Source: Procambarus clarkii (taxonomy: Eukaryota > Arthropoda > Malacostraca > Decapoda > Cambaridae). Taken from it: DNA of 64,000 nt. A program made the translations under genes and the position numbers. Below the pieces are notes generated by a model, which saw only the letters and a program-made list of their open reading frames with translations, was not told the origin of the DNA and did not search any database. The DNA lies in the NCBI RefSeq assembly GCF_040958095.1, contig NC_091193.1, positions 24,434,901 through 24,498,900 of the forward strand, read 5' to 3'. This document shows, in pieces, positions 22,146 to 33,065 of this stretch (the stretch's first letter is position 1; each line of letters opens with the position of its first letter).

Positions 22146-22148
22146 TAG
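21708..22148 (+). pseudogene. DIRS tyrosine recombinase, C-terminal catalytic part (copy E)
   Basis: Open 146-codon frame. It contains H81-D-V-R84 (THDVRK) and, 33 residues later, Y117 in ARYLVNV, fitting the HxxR...Y catalytic set of tyrosine recombinases. These enzymes insert DIRS elements through circular intermediates with no target-site duplication (family knowledge). The N-terminal half, with the first Arg, is in another frame upstream, so the enzyme is broken. Confidence 0.75.
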
Positions 22149-22457
22149 CCTCAGCATTTAAATAGGCTTGATTGAAAATTGCATCTATTAATTTTACACT
22201 GTCAGTATACAGTGTATATACAGTATACCTAATGCCACATACTAGGTAACTTTTTCGTGAGAATATTTGATTGTGATACATATGCTTATGATCAATTGCA
22301 TGCAAAGTACATAATCTCATATTTCATATATGAGCTACAAAACTGAGCATCATTAAACCAGAGATTTCCTTAAAATTTTATGTTGTGATCATTGCATTTA
22401 ATTTATTTTTTACTGAAAAATACCAAACATTTACCGTAGTATCATCTCTGTTTGCAG
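22146..22457 (+). other. dock: 3' end of the large Nck intron
   Basis: AT-rich, ending in a pyrimidine-rich tract and the TTTGCAG acceptor (AG at 22456-22457). Confidence 0.75.
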
Positions 22458-22658
22458 GTGGGTGATTTCAGTGTGTCTTTGAAAGCAGCAGGTCGCAACA
22501 AGCACTTCAGAGTGCACGTTGAAAATGGATTATATTGTATTGGTCAACGAAAATTCCAAACCTTGGACCAGCTAGTGGATCATTACCAGCGGTCACCTAT
22601 TTATACAAGCCAAAAAGGAGAGAAGCTTTACCTAATCCGGCCGTTGCCTAAACCATAA
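22458..22658 (+). CDS. dock: Nck/dreadlocks adaptor, last exon: C-terminal half of SH2
   Basis: 66 codons plus TAA at 22656-22658, opened by the AG at 22456-22457. It encodes [19 protein letters not shown] (central strands of the SH2 sheet), [18 protein letters not shown] (the +3 binding pocket and C-terminal helix) and [23 protein letters not shown] and YCIGQR are nearly invariant in NCK SH2 domains. The domain is complete once joined to the 7309-7521 exon. The ATG at 22452 lies in the intron and is not a start. The protein ends eight residues after KLYL, as is usual for the family. Confidence 0.95.
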   Translation: MGDFSVSLKAAGRNKHFRVHVENGLYCIGQRKFQTLDQLVDHYQRSPIYTSQKGEKLYLIRPLPKP

Positions 22659-23520
22659 GCTCTTATTAATACGTATCTTTAACTAATAGATTATTATACT
22701 TTTCAAAAACTTTGCCGATATTGGAATGATAACTTCTTAACCTTGGCCCTTTGTGGGATAAGCATGTGGGTACCGGGTCTGTCAAGAAGTTTAAGGCAAG
22801 GGAAACTGTCCACTTGGCATTTCAGTTGTTGCTGTTGCCATAGTAGTTCTTCCGCAGTCAGATTAAAAATTTATGAATCCATGTTATGTTAACCTGTCAA
22901 GGCCTTGATGTTTAAGATAGTGCATTTAATTTACAAGTTTTATGAATTAAATTTTTTATAGTTCTTTGTTTATTAATAGATATTAAATAAGCAGCTAATC
23001 TGTAGCTATTGTTTATTAATAGCTAAGAATTAAGAGAAGCAGCTATCATGCAGCAATTATTGGATATAGATCAATATTTTGCAACTCCTTAGACATCAGT
23101 GATAAAATTTATTCTCAAATAAGAGGCTTTGCAGGGTGATGAAGGCAGTTTTGGAGATACTTTGAAATCTTTGCTGGATGTGTAGTATAGCATTAATATG
23201 ACACCTACACAAATCTGCATTATGCTCTCTTTGTTGGGATGATTGTTGTTATCACTGAGTTTTCAGTGGAAAATGTTTTTCCAGTGTATATGGAAAGTGT
23301 TGTCCAGTCTTTATGCATTGAGTCTTAATGTAGTTTGGTTTATATTAATTTTGTGATCTCACGACAGCTGTTTTGATTATTAGCCTGAGCTATGTTGTGG
23401 TGAAAAGTAACAACATAATAGTTCTGATGTCATATGAAGGATGGGCAGATATCTCGGCCATAAGAAAGGAACAAATGTGAACAATTAAGGGAGGTTAAGT
23501 TTTAATTATATATCTTTTAG

Positions 23521-23579
<59 letters not shown>

Positions 23580-23583
23580 GCAC

Positions 23584-23624
<41 letters not shown>

Positions 23625-25940
23625 CACTCACACTCTTACACTCACATACACACACTCACTTTCTCACTCACATACACATACTCTATCTCTCTCTCACACT
23701 CACACCTGACCAAAGAGCCAGAGCTCGACCCCCGCAAGCACAACTAGGTAAGTACACGCTCACTCACACACTCATGCTCTCACTCACACTCAGCATTACA
23801 CACACATGGTTATTAAAGTAAAAGGTTAGTCACCAAGATGTCCATCATTCCTAATGTACTGGAGTTTTACAAAAAAAAAAAAAAGTCCATATACTGTATA
23901 ATAATTTTGAGAATATTAGTTGTAGTAGTAAAGTAAAGAGTAGAAAGTGCAATCTTTCATTTAAGGAAATCATTTGTTTATAAGTGCATAAAGGATGGAG
24001 CCAACACCATCTTTGTAATATATGCTGCACACACTTTGAGGTACTGGAGCAGAGCCAGCAGCCATACTTGACAGTATTAGTGATATAAGCTCTTATTATT
24101 TCCCCACTGGTGGTGCTCATGCCCTGGGTTACAGACTTCTTGGTTGGCCAGATGATGAAGCATGTGTATAGCAAATATTGTGCATTAACTAATTCTGTTT
24201 AGAATTGGGCTTGTCTGGTGTGTGATTTATGTAATATTTCCAATGAAGTATGAAAAATGCTCACTTCCTTAATGTTAACTCAAGATGCATGAGGCAAGAA
24301 TATAATAATGTGATTTCAGGAGCAGCAAGCACAGTGATAATGCTTGGTGGATAAGTGTGTCCCCTTAAGTAATGTGTCTTGAAACAGATCGTGTGCATTT
24401 TTAACCTTGGGATATCCAAGAGAGCCTATTTGATATTCATGAAAAAGATAATTATCAATTTTGTACATGGCAAGTTTTTTTTTATCAATTTAGCATTTAG
24501 TATAAATATTGCTTCTTATTCCTACTAGTCAGTATAGCTTGAGAGACATGGCACATTTAATGGCAATCTGTACAGCTTTTTATATACTTCAGTTAAATGT
24601 TTAGATGTTTGTAAAGATTTTAGTTATGTTTGTGTGTTTTATGTGAGTGAAGAATCATCTGTCTTCAGCATGATCGTTTTACTTGTATTTTAAGTTTGCC
24701 ATGTTAATATGTTATGTGATTTTTTTTTATTCATATTGCATTTTCCTAGTTTTGCATTTCTTATCATTTGAAGATTGTATGTGCACATACAGCATCACTT
24801 AATGTAAAGTAGTTTTTATTTACATTTTGAAATTTCAGGAATGTATAATAGTTTTGTACATTTTTCTTAATCAGATATGATAATTCCTGGCGCCAGAATC
24901 TCAAATCCCTATTTTTCTTGAAGCAGTGTGAGAGTTGATCAGCCTGTGTGTGCTGTATGTTTGTAAGTGCTAGTCATAAGCCCTGCCATTGACACTGGAT
25001 TTAGCAGTGCTTTAAGCAGCCCAGAAAGAGCGTCAGGCTCCAGCCTTTCACACACTTTTATTGTAATTGCAATGGTACTGTGTAGCCCGCCACCGTTAGT
25101 CCCTGCTTTGCCTGTAACCAAAGATTGTCCTCTTCTGTAATGGTGTGCTTAATAATATAGGCCTGCAGTGACCTTTTTAATGATGTACCATTCACAAGTA
25201 CAGTACTGTTCAAAATGGTAGTTCTTGATAACTACCATACTAGTACTAACAATAATATGAAGTAATGTTCCAGCCTTCAAAGAATTAACAAGTTGATCTC
25301 AATGGTGGGCCTGTGCTCTCTTATCCTGCTTGTTCCCCTGCTTCCTCTGGTTCATAGACTGGTATCCAACCTTTGGTTGTAAACTTTTTATATATTGGTG
25401 CTCTTTGTCCTTCAAAATATTTCTTAATGTCTAATGAACAAATGGTATTGTTCTATGGTTTTTGAACCAGAGGCTAGTTGGACAGGTAAAAGATAATACT
25501 CCTTTTCGTATAATATACGATTGATAATACAGTAACATATTGCAGACCCACATCCTGTACTGTCCGTGTTTGTGCTTCAGATGAAAACACCGGCTTTGCC
25601 ACAACCTACTGCAACAATTTTTTTACAAACGTCTAGCAGGTTTGGCTTAGACACTGAATGAATGATTTTGGATGATTTTGATAGTTCAATTATTACAAGG
25701 TCCTGTGCACAAGGAACAAATCTGCTAGTAAAGGTTGTGGTGGATTTAGGTGTTGAGATCATGGATGGATTTAAGTCACAAAGTTGGATTAAGTTGGCGG
25801 CTATTTATTAGTGGACTGAGTAATTTGTGGATGTGTGTCCATGAAGTGACATGGAAATGCTCAGTGTTGCCACTCATTTATACTTTTATGTTTGTACAAA
25901 ATGTAATTACCTTAAATAAAATTTTTACAAAATTTGTATT
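22659..25940 (+). other. dock: Presumptive Nck 3' UTR and downstream
   Basis: AT-rich, without coding signals. Short tracts include a (CA)n array at 23523. A canonical AATAAA lies at 25915-25920, with a GT-rich stretch (TTTGTATTGTCTTTTATG) about 15 bp later, a plausible polyadenylation site giving a 3.2-kb 3' UTR. Earlier non-canonical sites cannot be excluded. Confidence 0.45.
23523..23760 (+). repeat. (CA)n/(CG)(CA) microsatellite plus SINE-like tail
   Basis: (CA) dinucleotides from 23523 pass into ACGC/GCAC tetramers to about 23625 and into imperfect CACT repeats. At 23702-23755 lies the string AGAGCTCGACCCCCGCAAGC, which I recall from tRNA-derived decapod SINEs (complement of a B-box-bearing region). 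Confidence 0.75.
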
Positions 25941-26036
25941 GTCTTTTATGAAAACCTTAAGATTCATTGAAAAAATGGGAATACAATATTTATACATAGC
26001 AAAGTTGGACAAGGTCAGTTTTATCATTTATTAGTT

Positions 26037-26049
26037 TTCTAATTATGTA
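26037..26049. repeat. Target-site duplication (LINE 3' side)
   Basis: TTCTAATTATGTA, identical to 32354-32366. Confidence 0.9.
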
Positions 26050-26132
26050 AGTAAGTAAGTAATTATCAAAAGAAGGCACCAAACCGGGAAGGCTATGTAG
26101 CACCATCAAATACGCAAAATAATCAGAGGGCG

Positions 26133-29100
26133 CTAAATATCACCAAGGATGCCAATACGAGAACAAAAACGCATAAGGCGAACGATATCAAAAGTATCCG
26201 AGTCACCAAGAATTCTATCGAGGGACAGGTGACCGCGAGGGGCGGTCGGAAAGCAAGACACACGCTCGTCCTGGAAGTCAGGACATTCAAGAAGGACATG
26301 CACGACCGTAAGAGGGACAATGCAACTAGGACAATAAGGAGCAGGGCGGCGCTCCATCAAGTGACCATGGGTTAAGCGAGTATGGCCAATACGCAACCTC
26401 GCCAGAGCTGTTTCCCACCGCCGGTTACGGTGGAAGGAGGACGGCCACGAGGAAACACAACATTTAAGAGTACGTAGCTTGTTACCAGTAACAGACAACC
26501 AAGAAGCCTGCCAACGGGTAAGGACTGAGGAATGGATAACCGGGTAAAAGTCGGAATACGGAATGCCTTTACGAGAGATGGGACAAGAGCGGACAGCTTC
26601 CTTAGCGGCAGCATCCGCACGCTCATTTAAAGACACGCCAATATGGCTGGGAACCCAACAAAACTCAACCGACTTAAATTTACTGTGAACGAGAAACAGC
26701 CAATGCTGGATCTCGACAACTACCGGATGAACTGGATTAAAGCACCCGAGAGCCATGAGGGCACTACGAGAGTCAACAACAACCACAAAGGAAGACTGAC
26801 AACGAGAAAGCAGGAGACGAAGAGCATAGAGAATAGCATAAAGTTCCGCTGTAAAGATGCTAGTCTCCGGAGGCAAGCGACACATATAAGTGCGATCAGG
26901 AAAAACAACAGAGTAGCCAACACCGTCCGCTGACTTAGACCCATCGGTGAAGACAGAAACGGAGCGGGAGTGAGAAGAAAAGTGCTCGAGGAAAAGGCGT
27001 TTTAGAACTGTAGGAGGGGTAAAAGCTTTAGTGATACGAGTCAAGGATGTACAAAACCGCGGAAGAGGGACCCTCCACGGGGGCAAAGAAGGAACAACAC
27101 GAGGAGAAACATCAGAAATACGAACGGAAAGAGAATCCTGTAGGCGAGATAACCGGACAGAAAGAGGGAGGTGGTGAAGAGGAACAGGAACCGCAGGAGG
27201 GGTAAAAGTTAAAGCACGACAGAGGCGAGAGGAAGGATGTTGCAAGGACCGCGCAAGATAGCGAAGACAGTAGCGATCACGGCGGTCCTGGAGAGACAGG
27301 AAGCCAGTGTCAACATACAAGCTAAGGACGGGAGTCGAACGAAAGGCACCAGAACTGAGGCGCAACCCAGTATGGTGCAAAGCATCAAGACGGCGAAGAG
27401 TAGAGGGAGAAGCAGACGAGTAAGCAGGGCAACCATAATCGAGCTTAGACAGGACGAGAGAGGAATGTAAAGCAAGGAGAGTGCGCCTATCTGCCCCCCA
27501 AGAAGTATGGGACAAGACCCGAAGGAGGGTAAGGGACTTAGAGCACTCAACACGGAGGTAAGAGATATGGGGAGACCAAGACAAACGAGTGTCAAGGAAT
27601 AACCCCAAAAGCTTCGCGGAATCTTTGTATTCAAGGGGATGACCATAAAGTGACAAAGAGGGACGAAGAACAACCCGTTTCCGCGTAAAAGTCATGGCAC
27701 AAGTCTTAGAAGTAGAGAACTTGAAGCCATGACCTGTGGCCCAAGACGACACGGCATCAATCGCAAGTTGAAGCCGGCGTTGAAGGAGAGGCGAATCATC
27801 ACCCTGACAACAAAGGGTAAGATCATCGACATAGAGAGCGGAGAAGACACCAGAAGGAAGAGAGGAAAGAAGACCATTGAGGGCAACCAGAAAAAGAGTA
27901 GTGCTCAGAACACTACCCTGGGGCACACCTTCGTATTGCTGAAAAGAGGGAGAGAGAGCGGTACCAAGGCGCACCCGAAAGGAACGACGAGAGAGGAAGC
28001 TGCGGAGAAAGAGAGGGAGATGACCACGAAGGCCAAAAGAATGAAGTTGAGATAGGATATGATAACGCCAAGTGGTGTCGTAAGCCTTTTCTAGGTCAAA
28101 AAGGACGGCAACAACGGAGGTCTTCGCAGCAAAAGCAGTACGAATATAGACCTCCAAGTTCACCAGGACATCTGTCGTGCTGCGGCACTTGCGGAAACCA
28201 AATTGAGAAGGGGAGAGGAGGTGATGGTGTTCCAGGAACCACATCAGACGAACGTTAACCATACGTTCAAAGAGTTTGCAGACACAACTTGTGAGAGCAA
28301 TAGGGCGAAAGTCCTTAGGGGAAGTACCCAGAGACCCCGGTTTGCGAACAGGGAGGACAACGGCATCGAGCCAGTCCTCAGGGACTGACGACGACTCCCA
28401 GATCCGATTATACAGACTCAGTAAATACTGAGACGTGCTCGGAGGGAGATGGCGAAGCATCTCATAATGAATACCATCGGAGCCCGCCGCCGTAGAACCG
28501 CAGAGGGCCAGGGCAGAACGAAGTTCAGAGAGAGAGAAGGGATCATTATAGGGAAGCTGAAGATGAGTGCAGAAATCTAAAGGACGAGACTCAAGGACAG
28601 GTTTACGAAGAAGGAAAGATTGGGGAAGATGAAGACCAGAGCTAACAGAAGAAAAGTGGGAACCCAGTTCGGAAGCGACCTGCAACGGGTCCGCCACAAG
28701 AGTATCATGGAGGTGAAGGACCGGTGAAACATCGGGAACGAACTTACCCGCTATCTTGCGGATACGCTTCCAGATCTGGGCCAGAGGGGTTTCGGACGTA
28801 ATTGTCGAGACATAAGATGCCCAACATTCACGTTTAGCCGTACGGATGGCCCTACGGGCCACCGCACTCGCTTTCCGAAAGAAAAGAAAAGAATCGGTCG
28901 TCTGCCTACGGCGGTGCTTCTTCCAGGCTGCACGCTTACAGCGGACAGCCCGAGCACAGTCCGCATTCCACCAGGGAACGCACTTCCGTGGACCCCGAGA
29001 GGAAGAGCGAGGAATAGAGCGGAGGGCAGCGTCGAAGACAGTGTCATGAAAAAGGAGGAGAGCGCGAGAGAGGGGCAGAAGGGAGAGGTCAGAGAGAGTA

Positions 29101-29870
29101 GCACTGAGGGAAAATAGGGTCCAGTCCGCCTTAGCAAACTGCCACCTAGGGAAAGAGAGGGAAGGGCGAAAAGAGAAAAAGGAAACAAGGATGGGGAAAT
29201 GATCACTACCATGGAGGTCATCAAGAACCTGCCATGTGAAATCTAAGGAAAGAGAAGAAGAGCAGAGAGAAAGATCAAGACAAGAAAGGGTGCGAGTTCG
29301 AGAGTCCAAATGAGTGGGCTCACCAGAATTCAGAAGAGACAGGGAAGAAGAGAGGAGAAACGGCTCAAGGAGGCGACCCCGGGTATTCGTCAGAACGTCA
29401 CCCCAAAGAGAATGACGACAATTGAAGTCACCCAGCAGGAGCACAGGCTCCGGCAAGGAGTCTAGGAGGTGTTTCAAATCAGGAAGAGAGAGCGGGACAC
29501 TCGGGGGGAGATAAATGGAACAAACTGTGTACCATTTCCCCACAAAGATACGAGCAGCAGAACAATGGAGAGGCGAAGGAAAAAGTAAAGGAACAAAGGG
29601 AACATCAGCCCGAATCAAGAGAGCAGAAGAATTAGAAGCCCCAGCAATGGCAGGGGGGGGGGAGAAAGGAATAGCCACGAAAACGACCAGGACGAGCACC
29701 AAGCATCGGCTCCTGGAGACAGACACAAAGGGGCGAAAACCGCGAAACCAGAAGTTGGAGTTCGAGGAAATTGGCGTAATAACCTCGAACGTTCCATTGA
29801 AGAATGGACAACGACGAGAAGAGAAAGGACAAAAACAGAGAACAAGGAAGAAACAAAGGCGAAAGACCAA
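26133..29870 (-). pseudogene. LINE ORF2: endonuclease (frameshifted), RT, RNase H
   Basis: Open frame of 1245 residues. Residues 1-74 are out-of-frame translation. True homology runs from about 75: GDFNCRHSLWGD (about 147-158) and SDHFP (222-226) of the apurinic-type endonuclease; RT about 450-735 with FDLEKAYDTTW, the GVPQGSVLS turn and YVDD (680-683); RNase H about 971-1092 with TDGS (D975), E1009, D1033 and a final Asp in ERAD; and a C-terminal C1180-x2-C1183-x7-H1191-x4-C1196 knuckle. The endonuclease N-terminus (QWNVRG and CLQEP motifs) lies in another frame at 29632-29856, separated by the G10 tract at 29653-29662. A single-base length change there would account for the break; an assembly error at the homopolymer is also possible. 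Confidence 0.9.
29632..29856 (-). pseudogene. LINE ORF2 endonuclease N-terminus, displaced frame
   Basis: Frame beginning with ATG at 29856, 23 bp after the ORF1 stop. It contains ILQWNVRGYYAN and VCLQEPMLG, the catalytic Asn and Glu motifs of LINE endonucleases. It ends shortly after the G10 tract, where homology jumps to the 26133-29870 frame. The ATG at 29856 is a reasonable ORF2 start. Confidence 0.8.
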
Positions 29871-29879
29871 CAGAGCACG

Positions 29880-31817
29880 TTAAAGAATATCAGGGTCGGG
29901 ATCAGGGTCAGCAAAGTCAGGGTTAGGGGGCATGGGTAAACTGAGCAAAGACGGAGGGAAGGAAACGGGAGAACAGATCAGAGGTGGGCGGGCAGGGTCC
30001 GGAGGAGGAGGAGGAGGAGGAGGAGGAGGAGGAGACAATGGAGAGGAGCAGTCAAGGACAGCAGCAGGAAGAGGGGGAGTAGAAAGAGAGGAGCGCACCC
30101 CAGCAAGAGCAGCAACCGAAAGGGAAGCAGGGGCCAAAGAAACCTCCATAGCAGGAACAGGGGGCGCAAGCACTGAAACGGGAGGGAAAGGAGCAACAGA
30201 GCCAGAAGGAGGAGCTGAGGAAGAAAGCGAAGCCTTCTTACCCGCCGGGGAAGAGGAAGGAGAGGAGCCAGGCTTACGCTTCTGACTTAAAGAGACCGGT
30301 GTCCCAGCAACTACGTACCGGGCAACGGATTCCAGTGTCTCAACAGGAGAAGCCGAACGAGAGCACACACGACGGCCGTTAGGAGAGCGATGGACATCCG
30401 CCCGCACCGACAGGCGGCGGGGAGAGCCGATAGATGGAGGAAGAGGATGGGAAGGAGGATCGGAGGGGGACGAGGAAGAAGACACAGAAGACACGACAGA
30501 CCGGGTAGAAGGAAGGGGAACCCCAGACAGAGGACCAGGAGGAGGATCCTTCGGGAGAGAACCCAAAGGGACAGAGGAGGGGGCAGTGGGCGCATCAGGG
30601 TCCAAGGCCTGGAAACGGTTGTGAGTCTGAGGAAGGCGGGAAGGACGAGGAGAGGAAGAGCGCAACACGCGAGCATAAGAGATATTAGCATAAGGCGGGA
30701 GCCGGCGAACCTGGCGCCTCGCCTCAGGAAAAGATAAACGCTCCCGGTGCTTCAAGTTGAGGACGGCTGCCTCAAGCTTGTAATGGACACACGCACGGGA
30801 GAAGGTAGGATGGGCCTCACCGCAGTTGAGGCAATGAGCCTGGGGAGAAGCGCACTCCGACTTAGAGTGACCTTCGCCACCACACAAAGGACAGAGAGAG
30901 ACAGTCCCGGAGCAGCGGATGGCACCATGCCCAAACCTCCAGCACTTGTTGCAGAGCCGAGGAGAAGGAATGTACTCCTGGACAGAGCACCTGGCACCAG
31001 CAAGAATGACAGAGGGTGGAAGGGTCCTACCATCAAAGGTAATCTTCACAACCCGGAGGGGTTGACGGCGACTACCACGAGGGGGACGAGTAAACGTGTC
31101 CACCTGGAGAATAGAGTGGCCCTGGGCAGCGAGGATATGTCGAATATCGTCGTGGCAGTCGCGTAGGTCCCGAACACCGGTCGCAACATGGGGCGGGAGC
31201 AAAATAGTGCCAACACTGGCATTCAACTGAACGTTCTTCGAGACCCGAACGCGGGTCTCGCCAAGGCAGGATAAGGCAGCCAAGCGGGAAGCAGCATCCT
31301 GAGAAGGAGCAGCAACGACACGTGTACCGAGACGAGTGGGGTTGAAAGTAATGGAGGCATCCACGGAATCAATGAGATGTCGATGGAGGGAGAAATCGTC
31401 AGGAGGCGCAGAATCAAGAGGGAGGAGATCAAAATATTTGGCCCACGAAGCGGGACCAAACAAGGCTTGATAGGTAGCAGAACTGGAAGGAATCGAGCGA
31501 GGGCGGCCGTGACGAAGACGGCGGTGAGAACCCCCAGAGAGAGAGGGGTTAAAAGGCGCAGTAGTTACAACTAGAGAAGGAGCCACGCCAGGGGACGAGG
31601 TAGTCACCACTGGGGGCTTGGGGCTCGACCCAACCACAGAGGAGGGAGGGGAGCCAGAGGAAGGAGTCAGAGAGGCCAAGGGAGGAGCAAGGTCGGGGCC
31701 CAATGCAGCGGAGGCTACAGAGCCCGGTCTTCCAATACGGACCGACTCGGGGGCTAGGTCGCCCACCCCACGAGCCTGAGAAGGTAAACCAGAAGAAGCC
31801 GAAGCAGGGGTAATCAT
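29880..31817 (-). CDS. LINE ORF1 protein, Gag-like with three zinc knuckles
   Basis: 645 codons, intact. The N-terminal 110 residues are Pro/Ser-rich. A central region of about 115-275 probably holds the Gag/RRM-like fold. Three knuckles follow: C289-x2-C292-x4-H297-x4-C302, C309-x2-C312-x4-H317-x4-C322 and C329-x2-C332-x3-H336-x6-C343. A Ser/Pro-rich tail includes a run of about a dozen prolines encoded by a CCT repeat (30000-30036). Such ORF1 proteins bind LINE RNA in cytoplasmic particles (family knowledge). The ATG at 31815-31817 is the first in frame. Confidence 0.88.
   Translation of the reverse strand: MITPASASSGLPSQARGVGDLAPESVRIGRPGSVASAALGPDLAPPLASLTPSSGSPPSSVVGSSPKPPVVTTSSPGVAPSLVVTTAPFNPSLSGGSHRRLRHGRPRSIPSSSATYQALFGPASWAKYFDLLPLDSAPPDDFSLHRHLIDSVDASITFNPTRLGTRVVAAPSQDAASRLAALSCLGETRVRVSKNVQLNASVGTILLPPHVATGVRDLRDCHDDIRHILAAQGHSILQVDTFTRPPRGSRRQPLRVVKITFDGRTLPPSVILAGARCSVQEYIPSPRLCNKCWRFGHGAIRCSGTVSLCPLCGGEGHSKSECASPQAHCLNCGEAHPTFSRACVHYKLEAAVLNLKHRERLSFPEARRQVRRLPPYANISYARVLRSSSPRPSRLPQTHNRFQALDPDAPTAPSSVPLGSLPKDPPPGPLSGVPLPSTRSVVSSVSSSSSPSDPPSHPLPPSIGSPRRLSVRADVHRSPNGRRVCSRSASPVETLESVARYVVAGTPVSLSQKRKPGSSPSSSPAGKKASLSSSAPPSGSVAPFPPVSVLAPPVPAMEVSLAPASLSVAALAGVRSSLSTPPLPAAVLDCSSPLSPPPPPPPPPPPDPARPPLICSPVSFPPSLLSLPMPPNPDFADPDPDPDIL
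30000..30036 (+). repeat. (GGA)n trinucleotide tract within LINE ORF1
   Basis: About 11 GGA units; on the - strand they encode the polyproline run of ORF1. Likely variable in length between copies without breaking the frame. Confidence 0.85.
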
Positions 31818-32353
31818 CTTGACGAAAGAAAGAATTCACTCACGAATGTGCCCCCACACCCACCATGGAGCCACAATTAGAGGCAGGACACCCAACAAGA
31901 AGCTATCGCCGATCTTGTCGGGGCCTCCTAGGGGTGCGTCGCGAGTATACGCCCCACAAACGCCACCTTAAGAAACCGACAGTCCGTCGAGATCGGGTTC
32001 AGTGACGAAGTGGGGATTGACAATAAAAGGTTCCCCTCGCTCTCGACGTCGGGTACTGCAGTTCTACGGGTGCATGAGTATGCCTCCTCAAGCACCCGGG
32101 CGTCAAAATAGAAGAAGTCCAAGGGAAGAACCAGAACGAGCAAAAGGTCGGTAGGAAACGGCAAGCAGATAGGAGAAGAGGGGGGAGAAAAACGAAACAG
32201 AAGGAAAAGGAAAAGATGCCCAGCAGAATTGGAGAGGACGGCAGCAGGAGCACAAGGCTAGAAAAGGACAGAGGACTGTCCCAAGGAGCATCACACTCCG
32301 GCAGCCGCCCACTAAGCCCCCACACGGCGACAACGAGCTGAGCGGGGAGGGGG

Positions 32354-32366
32354 TTCTAATTATGTA
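32354..32366. repeat. Target-site duplication (LINE 5' side)
   Basis: TTCTAATTATGTA, identical to 26037-26049. Confidence 0.9.
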
Positions 32367-33065
32367 GAGTTTAACAGGTGCACAAACAAATAAGTGGAGT
32401 CACAAGTCATATTGCCAGTTTGAGGCAAATGTGTGAAAAAAATTAATTTCCACATTCCCCAATCTTTTTGTTCATTAAACTTTCTCTTAGCCATAACTTT
32501 GTCTTTATTTTTCATTGCAGTTTTATATATTTACTGCCCACTGTCTAGAGTCATACAGCCTTTTCTCACTTTGTGTGGCTTGCTTTATTTTATTTTCCTC
32601 TTTGTTTTCTTGTTTGTATGTACTGGAGTCACATTCTATCTTAGTACTGTATTCAAAATTTATTCATGTACTGTTCTGGGAATCATATTATAGTCTAGGT
32701 CTCTACAGACATACTTTACAAAAATTTTGTGGGCTACTTTAGGATGGAAATTTGAGTGGTATTACTGCAATGTGTTCATTATTTACTACAGAACAAAAAA
32801 GGTACAATGGGTTGTCATTACTACTTAAATGATGTTTTGGCCAAAATATTGATGCATACAAGATGTACCTATATCAAACAGAGGCTGTGTAATTCTGAAC
32901 AAATCCTTGTACAATATAACTCTTAAGTTTTTACTGTTTGAAATGTTGAAACCACAGATAACAAAACTTGACAAATGGTTATATGATTTTTGTCAAAATA
33001 TTGCTTTTGATATTTGATATGAAATAATATTGGAAAAATAATTTTTTATCTGGAAAATATTGTTT
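32367..33065. other. AT-rich intergenic DNA
   Basis: No coding exon or recognised repeat. Low complexity, T-rich. Confidence 0.6.

Larger units (their letters stand above)
26050..32353 (-). mobile_element. Full-length I-superfamily LINE with RNase H
   Basis: A 6,304-bp non-LTR retrotransposon on the - strand, flanked by a perfect 13-bp direct repeat (26037-26049 and 32354-32366), the signature of target-primed insertion. It has a 5' UTR (about 31818-32353), ORF1 with three zinc knuckles, ORF2 with endonuclease, RT, RNase H and a C-terminal CCHC, and a 3' tail of TTAC repeats at 26045-26060 rather than poly(A). RNase H downstream of RT places it with the I/Nimb/LOA/R1 relatives; I favour I or Nimb but cannot choose. 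ORF1 is intact. ORF2 appears broken only by a frameshift in the endonuclease at a G10 tract (29653-29662). It lies downstream of Nck in antisense orientation. Confidence 0.93.

Noticed and set aside
22452..22658. Independent small ORF starting at ATG 22452
   Set aside because: The ATG is part of the intron before the TTTGCAG acceptor; sequence is the second half of an SH2 domain.
28751..29224. 157-codon - strand frame overlapping the LINE
   Set aside because: Alternate-frame shadow of ORF2; only the ORF2 frame has domain motifs.
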